Assembly (NCBI RefSeq): GCF_048213115.1
Contig: NZ_CP172404.1
Location: 2,170,001-2,234,000, forward strand
Direction: 5' to 3'
DNA from: Niveibacterium terrae
Lineage (GTDB): Bacteria; Pseudomonadota; Gammaproteobacteria; Burkholderiales; Rhodocyclaceae
DNA length: 64,000 nucleotides
Shown here: in pieces, positions 36,077-45,771 of the stretch
Layout: every line of letters begins with the position of its first letter
Numbering within the stretch: the stretch's first letter is position 1
The notes under the pieces: model-generated
Database searches by the model: none
Seen by the model: only the letters and a program-made list of their open reading frames with translations
Told to the model about the DNA's origin: nothing
Made by a program: the position numbers and the translations under genes

Positions 36077-36995
36077 CGCGTTCGCTCCCTGCTTGCCGCT
36101 TCAAGTGTTCGATCGCGAAGTCGGCAAAAGTTGACACCACCCGCGAACGGAACTTGTCTTTCGGCAACAGAACGCTCAGGGTTTCATAGAGCGGCGGCTC
36201 AAGCGGGATTGACACCAGCCGGCCGTCGCGCACTTCCTTCTCGATCGAGGCGCGGGCAGCAATTGCGAACCCGACCCCCTGACGAACCAGATGCTTGATC
36301 GTCGTCAAACTGCCCAGCTCGGCAGTCACTTCCAGATTTTCGGATGGGAAGCCCCCAGCCCGAAAGAAATTTTCGGCCTGTTCGCGGATCGCAGCGCCCG
36401 GTTCACGGTCGATGAAGGGCAGCCCGATCAGGTCCTCGGCGCGAACCCGCACATGGCGTGACAGCGAGTGCCCCGGCTGCACGATCGCGAGGATCTCGTC
36501 GCGGCCCACCTCATGGCATTCGAGGTTGGGCTCGTCGCTAGCCGTTTCGACCAGCCCCAGATCGAGCTCCTTGGCCGCCACTCGCGTCTCGACCCACTCC
36601 GAGTTGCCACCGAAGACCCGGGGCACGACTTTCGGGTAGAAGTGTTTGAAACCCTCAAGCAGCGAAGGGAGCCAATAAGTTGCGATCGTCGGCGAAACGC
36701 CTATGGTCACGACGCCATTCGGATCCTGGGTCAGGCCGGCAACTTCGTCTTCCATCTCCGCGCTCATGCCCAGGATGCGTTCGGCGTAGGCGAGCACGAT
36801 CTCCCCGGCCGGAGTCAGCGTGACCTTGCCGTAGCCGCGGTCGAGCAGACGGGTACTCAGGTGCTCTTCCAGCTGTTTGATCTGGAAGGTCACCGCCGGC
36901 TGCGTCATATACAGCGTTTCGGCGGCGCGAGTGAAAGAACGGTGCTTGGCTACGGCCAGGAAGACCTGGAGCCGTCGATCAGCCATGGTTGCCAT
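36069..36995 (-). CDS. LysR-type transcriptional regulator
   Basis: Regulator of 308 residues. HTH region LAVAKHRSFTRAAETLYMTQ followed by PAVTFQIKQLEEHL, then a type 2 periplasmic-binding-like effector domain (GVVTIGVSPTIATYWLPSL). It looks closest to the CbbR/CysL-like group, without certainty. The ATG at 36995 has GGAG six bases upstream. It is divergent from lplT, with a LysR-type dyad in between. Confidence 0.9.
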   Translation of the reverse strand: MATMADRRLQVFLAVAKHRSFTRAAETLYMTQPAVTFQIKQLEEHLSTRLLDRGYGKVTLTPAGEIVLAYAERILGMSAEMEDEVAGLTQDPNGVVTIGVSPTIATYWLPSLLEGFKHFYPKVVPRVFGGNSEWVETRVAAKELDLGLVETASDEPNLECHEVGRDEILAIVQPGHSLSRHVRVRAEDLIGLPFIDREPGAAIREQAENFFRAGGFPSENLEVTAELGSLTTIKHLVRQGVGFAIAARASIEKEVRDGRLVSIPLEPPLYETLSVLLPKDKFRSRVVSTFADFAIEHLKRQAGSERDA

Positions 36996-37091
36996 AAAAA
37001 ACTCCACAGAGGCTGCAAGTCACCCTCCCGCCGGAATGACGGAACAGGGGATCGCTCGCAAAGCGCGCCAATCGGCGCTGAGCCCGTAATC

Positions 37092-37110
37092 ATGCAATGC
37101 CCGATTGCAT
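37092..37110. promoter_or_regulatory. Candidate LysR-type binding dyad
   Basis: ATGCAATGCCCGATTGCAT: perfect 7-base arms with a 5-base spacer, containing the T-N11-A pattern of LysR-type operators. It lies in the 238-bp gap between the divergent LysR-type gene and lplT. Confidence 0.6.
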
Positions 37111-37233
37111 CACAAAACGTCCTCCCCTGCCAGCGATGCACCCAGATGAACGACATGGGGAGCCGCGATTCGGTCTGTGCGGTCGTTCGTGTTATAAAGC
37201 CGGATCCCCTTGGGGTCTTGGAATAAGTGCAGG

Positions 37234-38484
37234 ATGACACCTGGTTTCTACATCATCATGGCGGCGCAGTTTTTTTCTGCGCTTGCCGATAGTGCCCTGC
37301 TGATCGGGGCCATCGCAATCCTGCGCGACATGCAGGCACCGGACGCTTTCGAGCCCTTGCTGAAGATGTTCTTCACGGTCTCGTATGTGGTGCTGGCACC
37401 TTTCGTCGGCGCTTTCGCCGATTCGATGCCCAAGTGGCGCGTCATGCTCTTCAGCAATGCGATCAAGGTGCTCGGCTGCGCGATGATGTTCTCCGGCCTG
37501 CACCCTCTGGCTGCCTACGCAGTCGTCGGTCTCGGCGCAGCGGCCTACTCGCCAGCGAAGTACGGCATCCTGACCGAGCTGCTGCCTCACCGCCTGCTGG
37601 TCGTCGCCAACGGCTGGATAGAGGGCCTGACGGTCGCCGCGATCGTGTTCGGAACGCTGATCGGCGGAGCGCTGATCCAGCCCGGGGTCACCGAGCCCGT
37701 GCTCACCTTGAATCTTCCTCTGCTGAAGACTCCCGCTGAAGTGGCCATCGCGGTGATCGGTCTCTTCTATCTCGCCGCAGCGCTGCTCAATCTGAAGATT
37801 CCCGACACCGGAGTCGATCACAAGCCGCTGCACAACAACACGGCCTATCTGCTGCGCGAGTTCGAGCATTGCCTGAAACTGCTCTGGCGCGACAAGCTTG
37901 GCCAGATCTCGCTGTCGGTGACGACCCTGTTCTGGGGCGCCAGCGCCACGCTGCAATTCATCGTGATCAAGTGGGCCGAAGCGAACCTGAGCCTGGATCT
38001 CTCGAAAGCTTCAATGGTTCAGGGGGTCGTCGCGGTCGGCGTCGCCGTCGGCTCGGTTCTGGCGGCCAGGCTGATCTCGCTGCGCAAGTCGGTGCGCGTG
38101 ATCGCGCTGGGCATCGTGATGGGCCTTGTCGTCAACGTGATGATCTTTGTCCACGACACCCACGTGGCAATGGGTCTGATGATCGCGGTCGGAGCGCTGG
38201 CCGGTTTCTTCGTCGTACCGATGAACGCGCTGCTGCAGCATCGCGGCCACATCTTGATGGGCGCGGGCCACTCGATCGCGGTCCAGAACTTCAACGAAAA
38301 CCTGAGCATCCTCGCGATGACTGGACTCTATGCGCTACTGATCTGGGGCGGACTCTCGATCCACGCGATCATCGCGTTGTTCGGCCTCTTCCTTGCCGGG
38401 GCGATGTACCTGGTCAAGCGCCGTCACGAAACCAATCAGCGCGAACACGATGCGGTAGCTCAGCTCGACGACCGCATCTGCTGA
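37234..38484 (+). CDS. lplT: Lysophospholipid transporter LplT-like MFS protein
   Basis: Inner-membrane MFS protein of 416 residues with about 12 hydrophobic segments, beginning GFYIIMAAQFFSALADSALL as LplT does. It flips lysophospholipids inward for reacylation. The aas acyltransferase found beside it in enterobacteria is not present here. ATG at 37234 with AGG immediately upstream, so the ribosome-binding site is poor. A TATAAA at 37193-37198 could be its -10. Confidence 0.88.
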   Translation: MTPGFYIIMAAQFFSALADSALLIGAIAILRDMQAPDAFEPLLKMFFTVSYVVLAPFVGAFADSMPKWRVMLFSNAIKVLGCAMMFSGLHPLAAYAVVGLGAAAYSPAKYGILTELLPHRLLVVANGWIEGLTVAAIVFGTLIGGALIQPGVTEPVLTLNLPLLKTPAEVAIAVIGLFYLAAALLNLKIPDTGVDHKPLHNNTAYLLREFEHCLKLLWRDKLGQISLSVTTLFWGASATLQFIVIKWAEANLSLDLSKASMVQGVVAVGVAVGSVLAARLISLRKSVRVIALGIVMGLVVNVMIFVHDTHVAMGLMIAVGALAGFFVVPMNALLQHRGHILMGAGHSIAVQNFNENLSILAMTGLYALLIWGGLSIHAIIALFGLFLAGAMYLVKRRHETNQREHDAVAQLDDRIC

Positions 38485-38493
38485 TCGCAGCGT

Positions 38494-39300
38494 TCAGAGT
38501 TCCGTTTTTCCTTCCCGCTGGATCCGTCGCGCGAAGCACAGGTCGGCCCAGGACTTGGCCTTGTCTGAGGGATTTCTCAGCAAATAGGCGGGGTGATAGG
38601 TCACGACGAGCGGAATCTTGCCGTAGTGGTGAAGCTTGCCGCGGGCTGCGCCAATCCTGACTTCCTGACCCAGCAGAGTCTGCGCCGCGGGCCGGCCCAG
38701 AGCGACGATCAAGCGCGGGGCGATCAGCTCGATCTGGCGAGAGAGCCAGGGGAAGCAGGCCGCGGTCTCGTCCGCTTCAGGAGTGCGGTTGTTCGGCGGC
38801 CGGCACTTGACCACATTTGCGATGTAAACGCCGCTGCCGCGAGCAAGCCCCAGTGACGCCAGCATCTGGTCAAGCAGCTTCCCCGCCCGGCCAACGAAAG
38901 GCTCGCCCTGCTCGTCCTCGTCCGCCCCCGGACCTTCACCGACGAAGAGCCAGTCCGCACCGACATCACCGACACCGAAGACGGCCTGCTTGCGCTGCGC
39001 ACAGAGGCGGCACTGACGGCACTCCCGCACACCCGCCTCAAGCTCGCCCCAGCCCATCTGCGCGCACGCTGTCCCGGCGAGCGGGCGCGCAGGCGGCACG
39101 ACCGGTGACGGCTCGGTGTGGGCGGGCGCGCCAGGCAGGGTCTGAAGAACACGGGACAGCGGAAGGGGCTCGGGCGCCATTGGCGCGGGAGACGGAACAG
39201 ATTCGGCAAGCAGGACGGGTTCGGCCGCCTCTTCCTGATCCTGACGCAGACGCCAGACCGGACCGATTCCCAAAGCGTCGGCTGTACGGCGGTTCAACAT
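38494..39300 (-). CDS. Family 4 (Fe-S) uracil-DNA glycosylase
   Basis: Enzyme of 268 residues that removes uracil from DNA. Four cysteines fit a 4Fe-4S cluster: two in CRQCRLC, one in VVKCRPPNN and one in ETAACFPWL. Active site LFVGEGPGADEDEQGEPFVG and VVTYHPAYLLRN. The N-terminal 90 residues are proline-rich and poorly conserved. I chose the ATG at 39300; the longer upstream frame lies over rimI. The start overlaps the rimI end by seven bases. Confidence 0.92.
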   Translation of the reverse strand: MLNRRTADALGIGPVWRLRQDQEEAAEPVLLAESVPSPAPMAPEPLPLSRVLQTLPGAPAHTEPSPVVPPARPLAGTACAQMGWGELEAGVRECRQCRLCAQRKQAVFGVGDVGADWLFVGEGPGADEDEQGEPFVGRAGKLLDQMLASLGLARGSGVYIANVVKCRPPNNRTPEADETAACFPWLSRQIELIAPRLIVALGRPAAQTLLGQEVRIGAARGKLHHYGKIPLVVTYHPAYLLRNPSDKAKSWADLCFARRIQREGKTEL

Positions 39301-39746
39301 CCGGAGAGATCCCGCTTCATCACCAAGGCATCCTCGCGCCCACCGCCGGTGGCCGGATAATAGGCCTTGCGCCGACCTATCGTCTCGAAGCCCAGACGCT
39401 GATAGAGCCGCAGGGCCGGCGCATTGCCGACCGCCACCTCCAGAAAGAAGCTCGCCGCGCCGCTCTGCGCCATCTGCTCGCAAAGCTGTTCGAGAAAGAA
39501 GGCCCCGAGCCCTTTGCGTTGTTCGGCACGGGCGATCCCGATGTTGAGCAGATGCGCTTCATCGAGCACCTGCATCACGACCGCATAGCCGAGCGCCTTC
39601 TGTCCGTCTTCGAGGATCCGGCACAGATGGCCCGCAGCGAGCGAGTCGGCAAACTGAATCTCGCCCCAGGCGAATTCGCGGATCTCGCGCTCACTGCGCG
39701 CCACCCATTCGAGATCCTCGCTGCGCATGGGACGCATCCGGGTCAT
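39294..39746 (-). CDS. rimI: Ribosomal-protein S18 alanine N-acetyltransferase RimI
   Basis: GNAT acetyltransferase of 150 residues. Acetyl-CoA loop region NIGIARAEQRKGLGAFFLEQ, and the family C-terminus ALRLYQRLGFETIGRRKAYY. It overlaps tsaB by four bases, the usual tsaB-rimI arrangement, which supports RimI over other GNATs. Confidence 0.92.
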   Translation of the reverse strand: MTRMRPMRSEDLEWVARSEREIREFAWGEIQFADSLAAGHLCRILEDGQKALGYAVVMQVLDEAHLLNIGIARAEQRKGLGAFFLEQLCEQMAQSGAASFFLEVAVGNAPALRLYQRLGFETIGRRKAYYPATGGGREDALVMKRDLSGC

Positions 39747-40435
39747 GAGGATGCCTTTTGCGCGAGACGCTCGCGAATGGTCAAAGCCACATTGTCGCGG
39801 ACATAGCTCAGTTCGACCTGGGCTCTATCCAGGCCACGGCCTTCGCGGCATTCGCGCTCAGCTTCCTTCGCCAGCGTTGCCGCGCGGGGCAGGCAATCGG
39901 CCAACGTGGCGTCGCAGGCCCCGGGGTTTTTGCTCCGCACGAGATCGCCGGCCACGACGCAACCGCTCCCGGCAAGAACCCAGCCCGCTCCCGGGAGAAC
40001 GATGTCTCCGGGTGCGGAGCAGAGAACCGGGGCAATCTGACGGAGCCCAGTAGAGTCTCGTTCGAAGAGAGTCCAGTAGAGCTGACTCATCCGCGCGTCG
40101 AGCAGCACGCAAATACGTACAGCCTCGACCTGCAACGCGACCGCGCGCAACGAACAGACCGTCACCACCGGAAGAGCAAGCGCCTCGGCGAGACCCAGGG
40201 AAAGAGAGCAAGCGGTCCTGAGGCCGGTGAACGCACCCGGGCCACGACCAAAAGCGATGCAGTCGAGGCTCTTCACCCCCTCTTCGAGCCCACGGCAGAG
40301 CTCGTCGGCGACTCCGAGCAGATTGCCCTGACGCCGGACCTGCTCGGCCGTCCCTTCCCACTCCACCAGCGCATCCCCTGTCAGCAATGCAACGGAGACG
40401 GTTTCGGTGGACGATTCGATCGCAAGAATGTTCAT
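39743..40435 (-). CDS. tsaB: tRNA threonylcarbamoyladenosine synthesis protein TsaB
   Basis: Actin-like-fold protein of 230 residues that partners TsaD in t6A37 tRNA modification. N-terminus MNILAIESSTETVSVAL and GRGPGAFTGLRTACSLSLGL are typical. Coupled to rimI. Confidence 0.94.
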   Translation of the reverse strand: MNILAIESSTETVSVALLTGDALVEWEGTAEQVRRQGNLLGVADELCRGLEEGVKSLDCIAFGRGPGAFTGLRTACSLSLGLAEALALPVVTVCSLRAVALQVEAVRICVLLDARMSQLYWTLFERDSTGLRQIAPVLCSAPGDIVLPGAGWVLAGSGCVVAGDLVRSKNPGACDATLADCLPRAATLAKEAERECREGRGLDRAQVELSYVRDNVALTIRERLAQKASS

Positions 40436-40478
40436 CCGCCAATTCTACCGGCAAGCGCAACGCGCCGGTAGAACGCGC

Positions 40479-41060
40479 TCAGCCTGTCACCGCATCCGCA
40501 CGTTCAGGCGCAGAAATCCTGATCAGCCAGCGACAAGCAACCGATACTCCATCGACTTTCCCCGGTGCTATCTTCGCGCGGGTCATCACTGCCGCCAGCC
40601 AGCCGTAGTCCATCGCGCCCAGCGCGGGCCTCAGCACCTCTATCCCGCTCACCTTGCCATCCCGGGAGACGAGGATGGCAAGATCGATGTCACCCAGCTC
40701 CCTCAGGCGCTCGGCATCGGCATCGGACATCGTCAGCTCTTCGAGGAAGTAAGGCCCCTCGGCAAGCTCAGCCCCAGTTCCCTGCTCTGCGGTTTGATCC
40801 CGGATCTGAGCCTCCTCCTGTTCCGGCTCGATTTGAGACGAAGGCGACGGAACAGTCCGACTATTACCGGCAAAAACGGGAGCAGGAGTCCCTTTGCCGC
40901 GGTCAAGGGGGACAAGCTTGACGGAAACGCCTCCCCGCCCCAATGCGCCCAGCCCCCCTCCCCCTACAGCCCGGCAAGTCAGCAGCAGAGCACCATGGAT
41001 CGCGAAGGACAAGGCAAAGGCGGCGGCCAACCGCCTTTTTCCGAAGAGACACACAGGCAA
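40479..41060 (-). CDS. TonB-like membrane-anchored protein, pilus operon A
   Basis: Protein of 193 residues with one N-terminal membrane segment (AAAFALSFAIHGALLL), a proline/glutamate linker, and a C-terminal domain with TonB-like pattern (DIDLAILVSRDGKVSGIEVL, then VACRWLIRIS). It starts nine bases after pilY1-A. The start is TTG (41060) or GTG (41054). No exbB/exbD is near. A diverged relative ends pilus operon B, so the association with PilY1 looks functional, though its role is unknown. Confidence 0.7.
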   Translation of the reverse strand: MPVCLFGKRRLAAAFALSFAIHGALLLTCRAVGGGGLGALGRGGVSVKLVPLDRGKGTPAPVFAGNSRTVPSPSSQIEPEQEEAQIRDQTAEQGTGAELAEGPYFLEELTMSDADAERLRELGDIDLAILVSRDGKVSGIEVLRPALGAMDYGWLAAVMTRAKIAPGKVDGVSVACRWLIRISAPERADAVTG

Positions 41061-41069
41061 GACAGAGGC

Positions 41070-44000
41070 CTAGTTCAGGATCTCGCGCCAGTTGACGCGA
41101 ACACCCTTGCCATAATTACGCCCGAAGCTGCCGGACAGAGCCTGAATCTGCCCTCCCGCGGCGGTCGGATCCCCGGTCGTCAGGATTGCGCGAATCTTGC
41201 CCGATGCATCCTTGACGAACTGAACCTTGACCAGATAGCTGCTCGACGACAGATACTCGACCGTCACATTGTCGATCGTGATCCGCGATTTCCCGGTATC
41301 GTACTCGGCAGCGTAGGTCTTGCTTGCAGCGCCGGGAGAGCATACATCGGTACTGGGCAGATAGGCAGTCCAGGAAACGACGCCTTCGTTGGCGACGATG
41401 GACGAAGTGATCTTCTCGGAGGAAGAGATCAACTCGTAGTACCAGCCCATCGGATAATTCAGATCCTTCGCATAGCCGAGCAGAAGATTAGTGTTCTTGA
41501 CCATCTGGGAACGCGTGATCGGGAATGAACCATTCGTTGGAAGGCTGGATTGATTGCTGGCAGCCGGCGAAGGGCCGTAGGCCCGGGTGCGCGACCCATC
41601 GCGGAAGGCATAGAAGCTCTGCTGATTCGCCGTCACCAGATCCGAACTGGCGAGCAGTTTCCCGGTTCCGATGAATACCCAGCGATCCTTCGCGTTGTCG
41701 CCAATTTCAATGCGCGGTTCCACAGTGACCGGCTGAGCTGTTCCTGACGAATCCGCGAGCGTCGCAAACTTGAGCGGCGAAGGGTAAGAACCCGAAGAGG
41801 CGGTCAGATCGAAGCGCCAGACGTTCCCGAGCAGATCCCCCCCATAGACATAGTCGAGCGTGAAGTCAGCCGAATCCTGGATGAAGGCGGCCGGGTGGGC
41901 AAATCCACTCGGGGAATCCGCGCTCCCCGCTCCGGTTGAAATTTTCTCAATCAGAGCCCCGGTTTTCGCATTCAGGACATACAGGAAGCCCTTGCCACGG
42001 TGGGTCGCATCGGAACCATCCACATTGTTGTAACCCGATGAGAGAATTACGACCCAACCATCACGCTTGGTCTTTGCGATAACCGGACGTCCAAAGGAAA
42101 ACCCCATGTCTTCATCGGAAAATTCCCAAAGCACTTTTCCGGCCAGCGTCGCCTCGGACGTGATAGCGGAAGGCTGGGTCACATCGATTGCAAAGTAGCC
42201 CCTTCCGCCTTTACCAAGGCCGCCGACCAGAATTGAATGCCAGTCGCCGCCCGCGGATGGCGTTGCCCCCAGAGTGCGCGAGAAGTCGACATCCCGGACA
42301 TAGGGAGTCTGATCGACGTAGTATTTGTGGATGAATCCCCCCAGAGCCGAACGCGCAGCAAGGCCATCAACCGATGGCGTTGCCGTTGTCGACGGCCCCC
42401 GGAGCACAAAGCTCGGGATGTACGCCCACTTTTCCATTCCTCCGTCGACTTGAGTCGCACTGACGTCGCCGCTGAACGCGTGAAGCATTCCATCGTTGGC
42501 GCCAACATAGACACGCGGTGCGCGCGCAATTCTCGTGAAGGTCGAATAGCCCGGATTGTAGGCATCCTTGTATGTTGCATCGGGACCCGCCACGACAGTC
42601 GCTTCGGAAGAAACGATATCCCCGAGCAGGTGAGGACGAATTCGATAGAGAGTGCCCTCGTTGCTCTTGTCGCCACGCAGATAGTTGAGCATTTTCAGCT
42701 GGTCGGTCGCCGTCGCCCCCAGATAGTTTTTCTGAACCGAACTCAGACTGTCGAGCCGGAAAGGCACCCCCTTGATTGCGGTCGTCAGAGCCGGATTCGT
42801 CGTCGCAATAAGCCGCCCGGTATTCCAGAATGCACTGTCCGTCGCCTGACCATCGAGCTTGGCCTGCGCGCTCCAGACATTGCTCACGAGAGGGGTTCCG
42901 CTCGAATCGACCGTAATCGTATTGCCGAGCACATCGCCACTCCAGTCCTTGGAATTGTACTTGACCGTATAGGCTCCCGCGCTGGTTGACTGAAAGTTGA
43001 TCGAACTGAGCGATGCGCCGGCCGAAGACAGGCTCTTGGAAAGAACGGCTGTAAAGATCGACTTCAGCGATGAGATCATCGTATCCGGCCGATCCCCGGT
43101 GAAATAGTTATCCGGCCGCTTGCCGCCATTGGTCACCCCCATCGTGCTCGTGACTGCATCGGTGAATGCATCGCTATTCGTGTGCCAGGTCGAGTCACTC
43201 GCTGGAATGCCGTTCGCGTTGATGTCATCAAAACCGCCATACTTTGCCGCGAGCCACATTTGGTTATTGACTTTGCCCTGTCCTCCCGACTCACGAACAT
43301 CCATCCAGAAAGTCTGAGCGGTCTGCTTGCCCAGCGTCCAGGGCTTGTCCGGGTTATCGATCAGGATGTCGTTCGTGTTCGCCCAATAGGCGAGCCCGGC
43401 AACATGAAAAGAAGCGGACCTCCCCGGCGAATACGATCCGAGAAAAGTAGCTGAATAGCCTTCGCGCTTACCGACCAGATCGGTTAGCTTTTTGGCATTG
43501 AGATTATCCGGATCGTCCGTTATGGCTCCGCCCATCGGGTGCCCAGAATACCCGGCGAGCGTGTTCCCTGGAATATCGACATCGGTGTGGGTGTTGGTAT
43601 CTGCGATGCCGACAAAGTTGCTCCGCTGGCAGGAGTACTGAACCGGACGCAAGGGCCGGCTCGACTCCTCGTTCGATTCATCGACGGGTGTCGTGATGAT
43701 GGGAAAGCCGTCATACATCGCCGTGGTCAGGCCCGAAACATAGCCCGCGGCCGGCCCAAGATTGCGCAGAGCCCGCAGTCCTGCGTAGTAGAGTTCGCTC
43801 AGCGTATCGTAGCTCACATAGCCGTTCGCCTTGCCAAACTTGTTCAGATAGTTGATGACACCGCTCTGCACCACGCCATGAGCGCTTGCTGCCGCATCCG
43901 CAGAATCCGGATTGGCGACATAAACGCCATAGGCATCCCATTCAGCATTGGAATTGCTCGGAGCGGCTCCACTGGGAACCGCGAGGGTTGGCCCCACAGA

Positions 44001-45086
44001 TTTCAACCTCGCCCTGAGCACGCCCTTGGGGTGAGTCTGCGTCGTATCGAACTGGTACGCCGACACGCCATAGCGCATCCGACTGGCATTCTTCTGAATC
44101 AAACCGGTCGGCTTGTAGTCCTCAACATCGCCAGAACCGGTTCTTACTAGCCCGTAATCCGTACAAGGCATGTAATCCCCATCGGCCGAGTATTCGAGAC
44201 CCCCCGGCGCAGAAGCGTTGCAAACCTCGACGCGAACAAGATAGGTGTACGTATAGTTCGTACCCGACGTGGCGGGAAAACTACTGCTGTTTGAGATCTG
44301 CATCACCCGACCACGGGTATTGGTATCGCTCCAGGGATTCAGTTCGGTTCCGCCGTTGGTCACGCGGACATAGAGATTGGACCAAGTAAATGGAGTGACA
44401 CTGCTCACTCCGACCGCGGGGATAGACGAACCGCCGGCGGAAATACTGGAGTTGCTGATCCATTTGACAGGAAACTGGTCATGACCGCCGGTTCCGACAT
44501 GCCGGGTCTTTTCGACTACAGTCTGCGTCGACGTATCGATCACCCGATCCCCGCCGGTCAGCGCAAATCGAAACTCATCCAGCGCATGCATCGTTGCCCA
44601 GTTCAGGAAATTTCCACTGAACGCGCTCGAGCATCTGTGCCTGCTCGTTCCGGAGCCAACCGCACTCGGCTTGAAATACTCGGTAAGGACCGCGGTCGAG
44701 CTGCGAGCGCCCCCCGGAGCGATTGGCTTGTTCGGATCTGTTGAGGTATCCGACTTATAAACATAGCAGCGCTCGGGATCAAAGTAGCCGATATAGCGCC
44801 GGCTCTCGAAATAGCAGGCGCCAACTCCGGTGCTCGGACGCCCTGGACATTCAAGGCCGGTCACGGTGCTGACATTATCGCTATAGGCTGCGACTACGCC
44901 GGTCGGCCACTCGACCGACAAGGTCAGCATCATGTTCGGAGGAACATTGTTCGTCACGAACATTGGCTGATCGGAAAGGTCTGTTGCCGCCGCGAAAGCC
45001 GGGGGCGCGGAAGTCATGCCCAAGGCGGCAGCCAGAAACACAAGCTCTACGCGCACAAATCTGATCAGCAAGGACAACAGTCGCAT
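41070..45086 (-). CDS. pilY1: Type IV pilus tip adhesin PilY1, copy A
   Basis: Secreted pilus-tip/biogenesis protein of 1338 residues. A signal peptide ends SAPPAFAA; a variable N-terminal half follows (GNFLNWATMHALDEFRFALT is a family mark); the C-terminal half is the PilY1 beta-propeller (VYVGANDGMLHAFSGD, ILVGGLGKGGRGYFAIDVT). The propeller calcium loop is degenerate here (DSADFTLDYVYGGD). The second of two ATGs (45086) has AGGAGA at ideal spacing. Last of the pilin genes and followed by tonB-like. Confidence 0.93.
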   Translation of the reverse strand: MRLLSLLIRFVRVELVFLAAALGMTSAPPAFAAATDLSDQPMFVTNNVPPNMMLTLSVEWPTGVVAAYSDNVSTVTGLECPGRPSTGVGACYFESRRYIGYFDPERCYVYKSDTSTDPNKPIAPGGARSSTAVLTEYFKPSAVGSGTSRHRCSSAFSGNFLNWATMHALDEFRFALTGGDRVIDTSTQTVVEKTRHVGTGGHDQFPVKWISNSSISAGGSSIPAVGVSSVTPFTWSNLYVRVTNGGTELNPWSDTNTRGRVMQISNSSSFPATSGTNYTYTYLVRVEVCNASAPGGLEYSADGDYMPCTDYGLVRTGSGDVEDYKPTGLIQKNASRMRYGVSAYQFDTTQTHPKGVLRARLKSVGPTLAVPSGAAPSNSNAEWDAYGVYVANPDSADAAASAHGVVQSGVINYLNKFGKANGYVSYDTLSELYYAGLRALRNLGPAAGYVSGLTTAMYDGFPIITTPVDESNEESSRPLRPVQYSCQRSNFVGIADTNTHTDVDIPGNTLAGYSGHPMGGAITDDPDNLNAKKLTDLVGKREGYSATFLGSYSPGRSASFHVAGLAYWANTNDILIDNPDKPWTLGKQTAQTFWMDVRESGGQGKVNNQMWLAAKYGGFDDINANGIPASDSTWHTNSDAFTDAVTSTMGVTNGGKRPDNYFTGDRPDTMISSLKSIFTAVLSKSLSSAGASLSSINFQSTSAGAYTVKYNSKDWSGDVLGNTITVDSSGTPLVSNVWSAQAKLDGQATDSAFWNTGRLIATTNPALTTAIKGVPFRLDSLSSVQKNYLGATATDQLKMLNYLRGDKSNEGTLYRIRPHLLGDIVSSEATVVAGPDATYKDAYNPGYSTFTRIARAPRVYVGANDGMLHAFSGDVSATQVDGGMEKWAYIPSFVLRGPSTTATPSVDGLAARSALGGFIHKYYVDQTPYVRDVDFSRTLGATPSAGGDWHSILVGGLGKGGRGYFAIDVTQPSAITSEATLAGKVLWEFSDEDMGFSFGRPVIAKTKRDGWVVILSSGYNNVDGSDATHRGKGFLYVLNAKTGALIEKISTGAGSADSPSGFAHPAAFIQDSADFTLDYVYGGDLLGNVWRFDLTASSGSYPSPLKFATLADSSGTAQPVTVEPRIEIGDNAKDRWVFIGTGKLLASSDLVTANQQSFYAFRDGSRTRAYGPSPAASNQSSLPTNGSFPITRSQMVKNTNLLLGYAKDLNYPMGWYYELISSSEKITSSIVANEGVVSWTAYLPSTDVCSPGAASKTYAAEYDTGKSRITIDNVTVEYLSSSSYLVKVQFVKDASGKIRAILTTGDPTAAGGQIQALSGSFGRNYGKGVRVNWREILN

Positions 45087-45129
45087 GATCATTCTCCTAG
45101 AATCACTTTGACCTCAAAGCCGGACAGCC

Positions 45130-45741
45130 TCAGGGGCGGAAGATCACCTGCACATAGCTGACCGTGCTCCGCGCACCATCAACCCGAGCGGTCACGCGCA
45201 GCAGAGGCACGGCCTCACTACCGGTGTGTTTGTCTGAATCCGTTTGCGCTGTCGTCGAAACCGACGCGACATTGCAGTTCGTTTCGGTCGGCGCTCCGCT
45301 CGCCGAGCAACGCCTGTCGATCACATAGCGAACCGTCTCCCCCGTCGTCGTCGTCATCTGACATTTCGGGTATTTCGCATCAAAGGAGCTCGCAGTCAGC
45401 AGGATGTTGGGAATGCCACGCAGATCAGAACCATCCGTCGCATCTGCAGCCTTGCCATTGAAGCCGGTCGACCGATAGCAATTGTCCGCGCTATCCGAAT
45501 TCGCACTCGTCGCCCCCGACAGAGCCCCAGCCGGCGAGCTCGTCGAATCAAACTTCCCCATAGCTGCACTGACTCCGTATTCCGCGGCCATCACGGTCCG
45601 CAGCTTGAAGGCCATGTTCCCGGCCGTGATGTTCGCGGTATCGACCGAGCCCATCAGCGCAACAGCGGACAGCGCCAACAGCACGATCGCCATCAACGCA
45701 AAGATCAACACGATGCCGCTCTGGCTTCTATAACTGCGCAT
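45130..45741 (-). CDS. pilX: Minor pilin PilX, operon A
   Basis: Minor pilin of 203 residues. Short leader MRSYRSQSG then hydrophobic IVLIFALMAIVLLALSAVAL. As in other PilX/GspK-like tip pilins there is no glutamate at mature position 5 (phenylalanine here). A family motif AFKLRTVMAAEYGVSAAMGK follows. Confidence 0.85.
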   Translation of the reverse strand: MRSYRSQSGIVLIFALMAIVLLALSAVALMGSVDTANITAGNMAFKLRTVMAAEYGVSAAMGKFDSTSSPAGALSGATSANSDSADNCYRSTGFNGKAADATDGSDLRGIPNILLTASSFDAKYPKCQMTTTTGETVRYVIDRRCSASGAPTETNCNVASVSTTAQTDSDKHTGSEAVPLLRVTARVDGARSTVSYVQVIFRP

Positions 45742-45771
45742 GATTCACCCAATTCTTCCGTTGCGAAGTCT

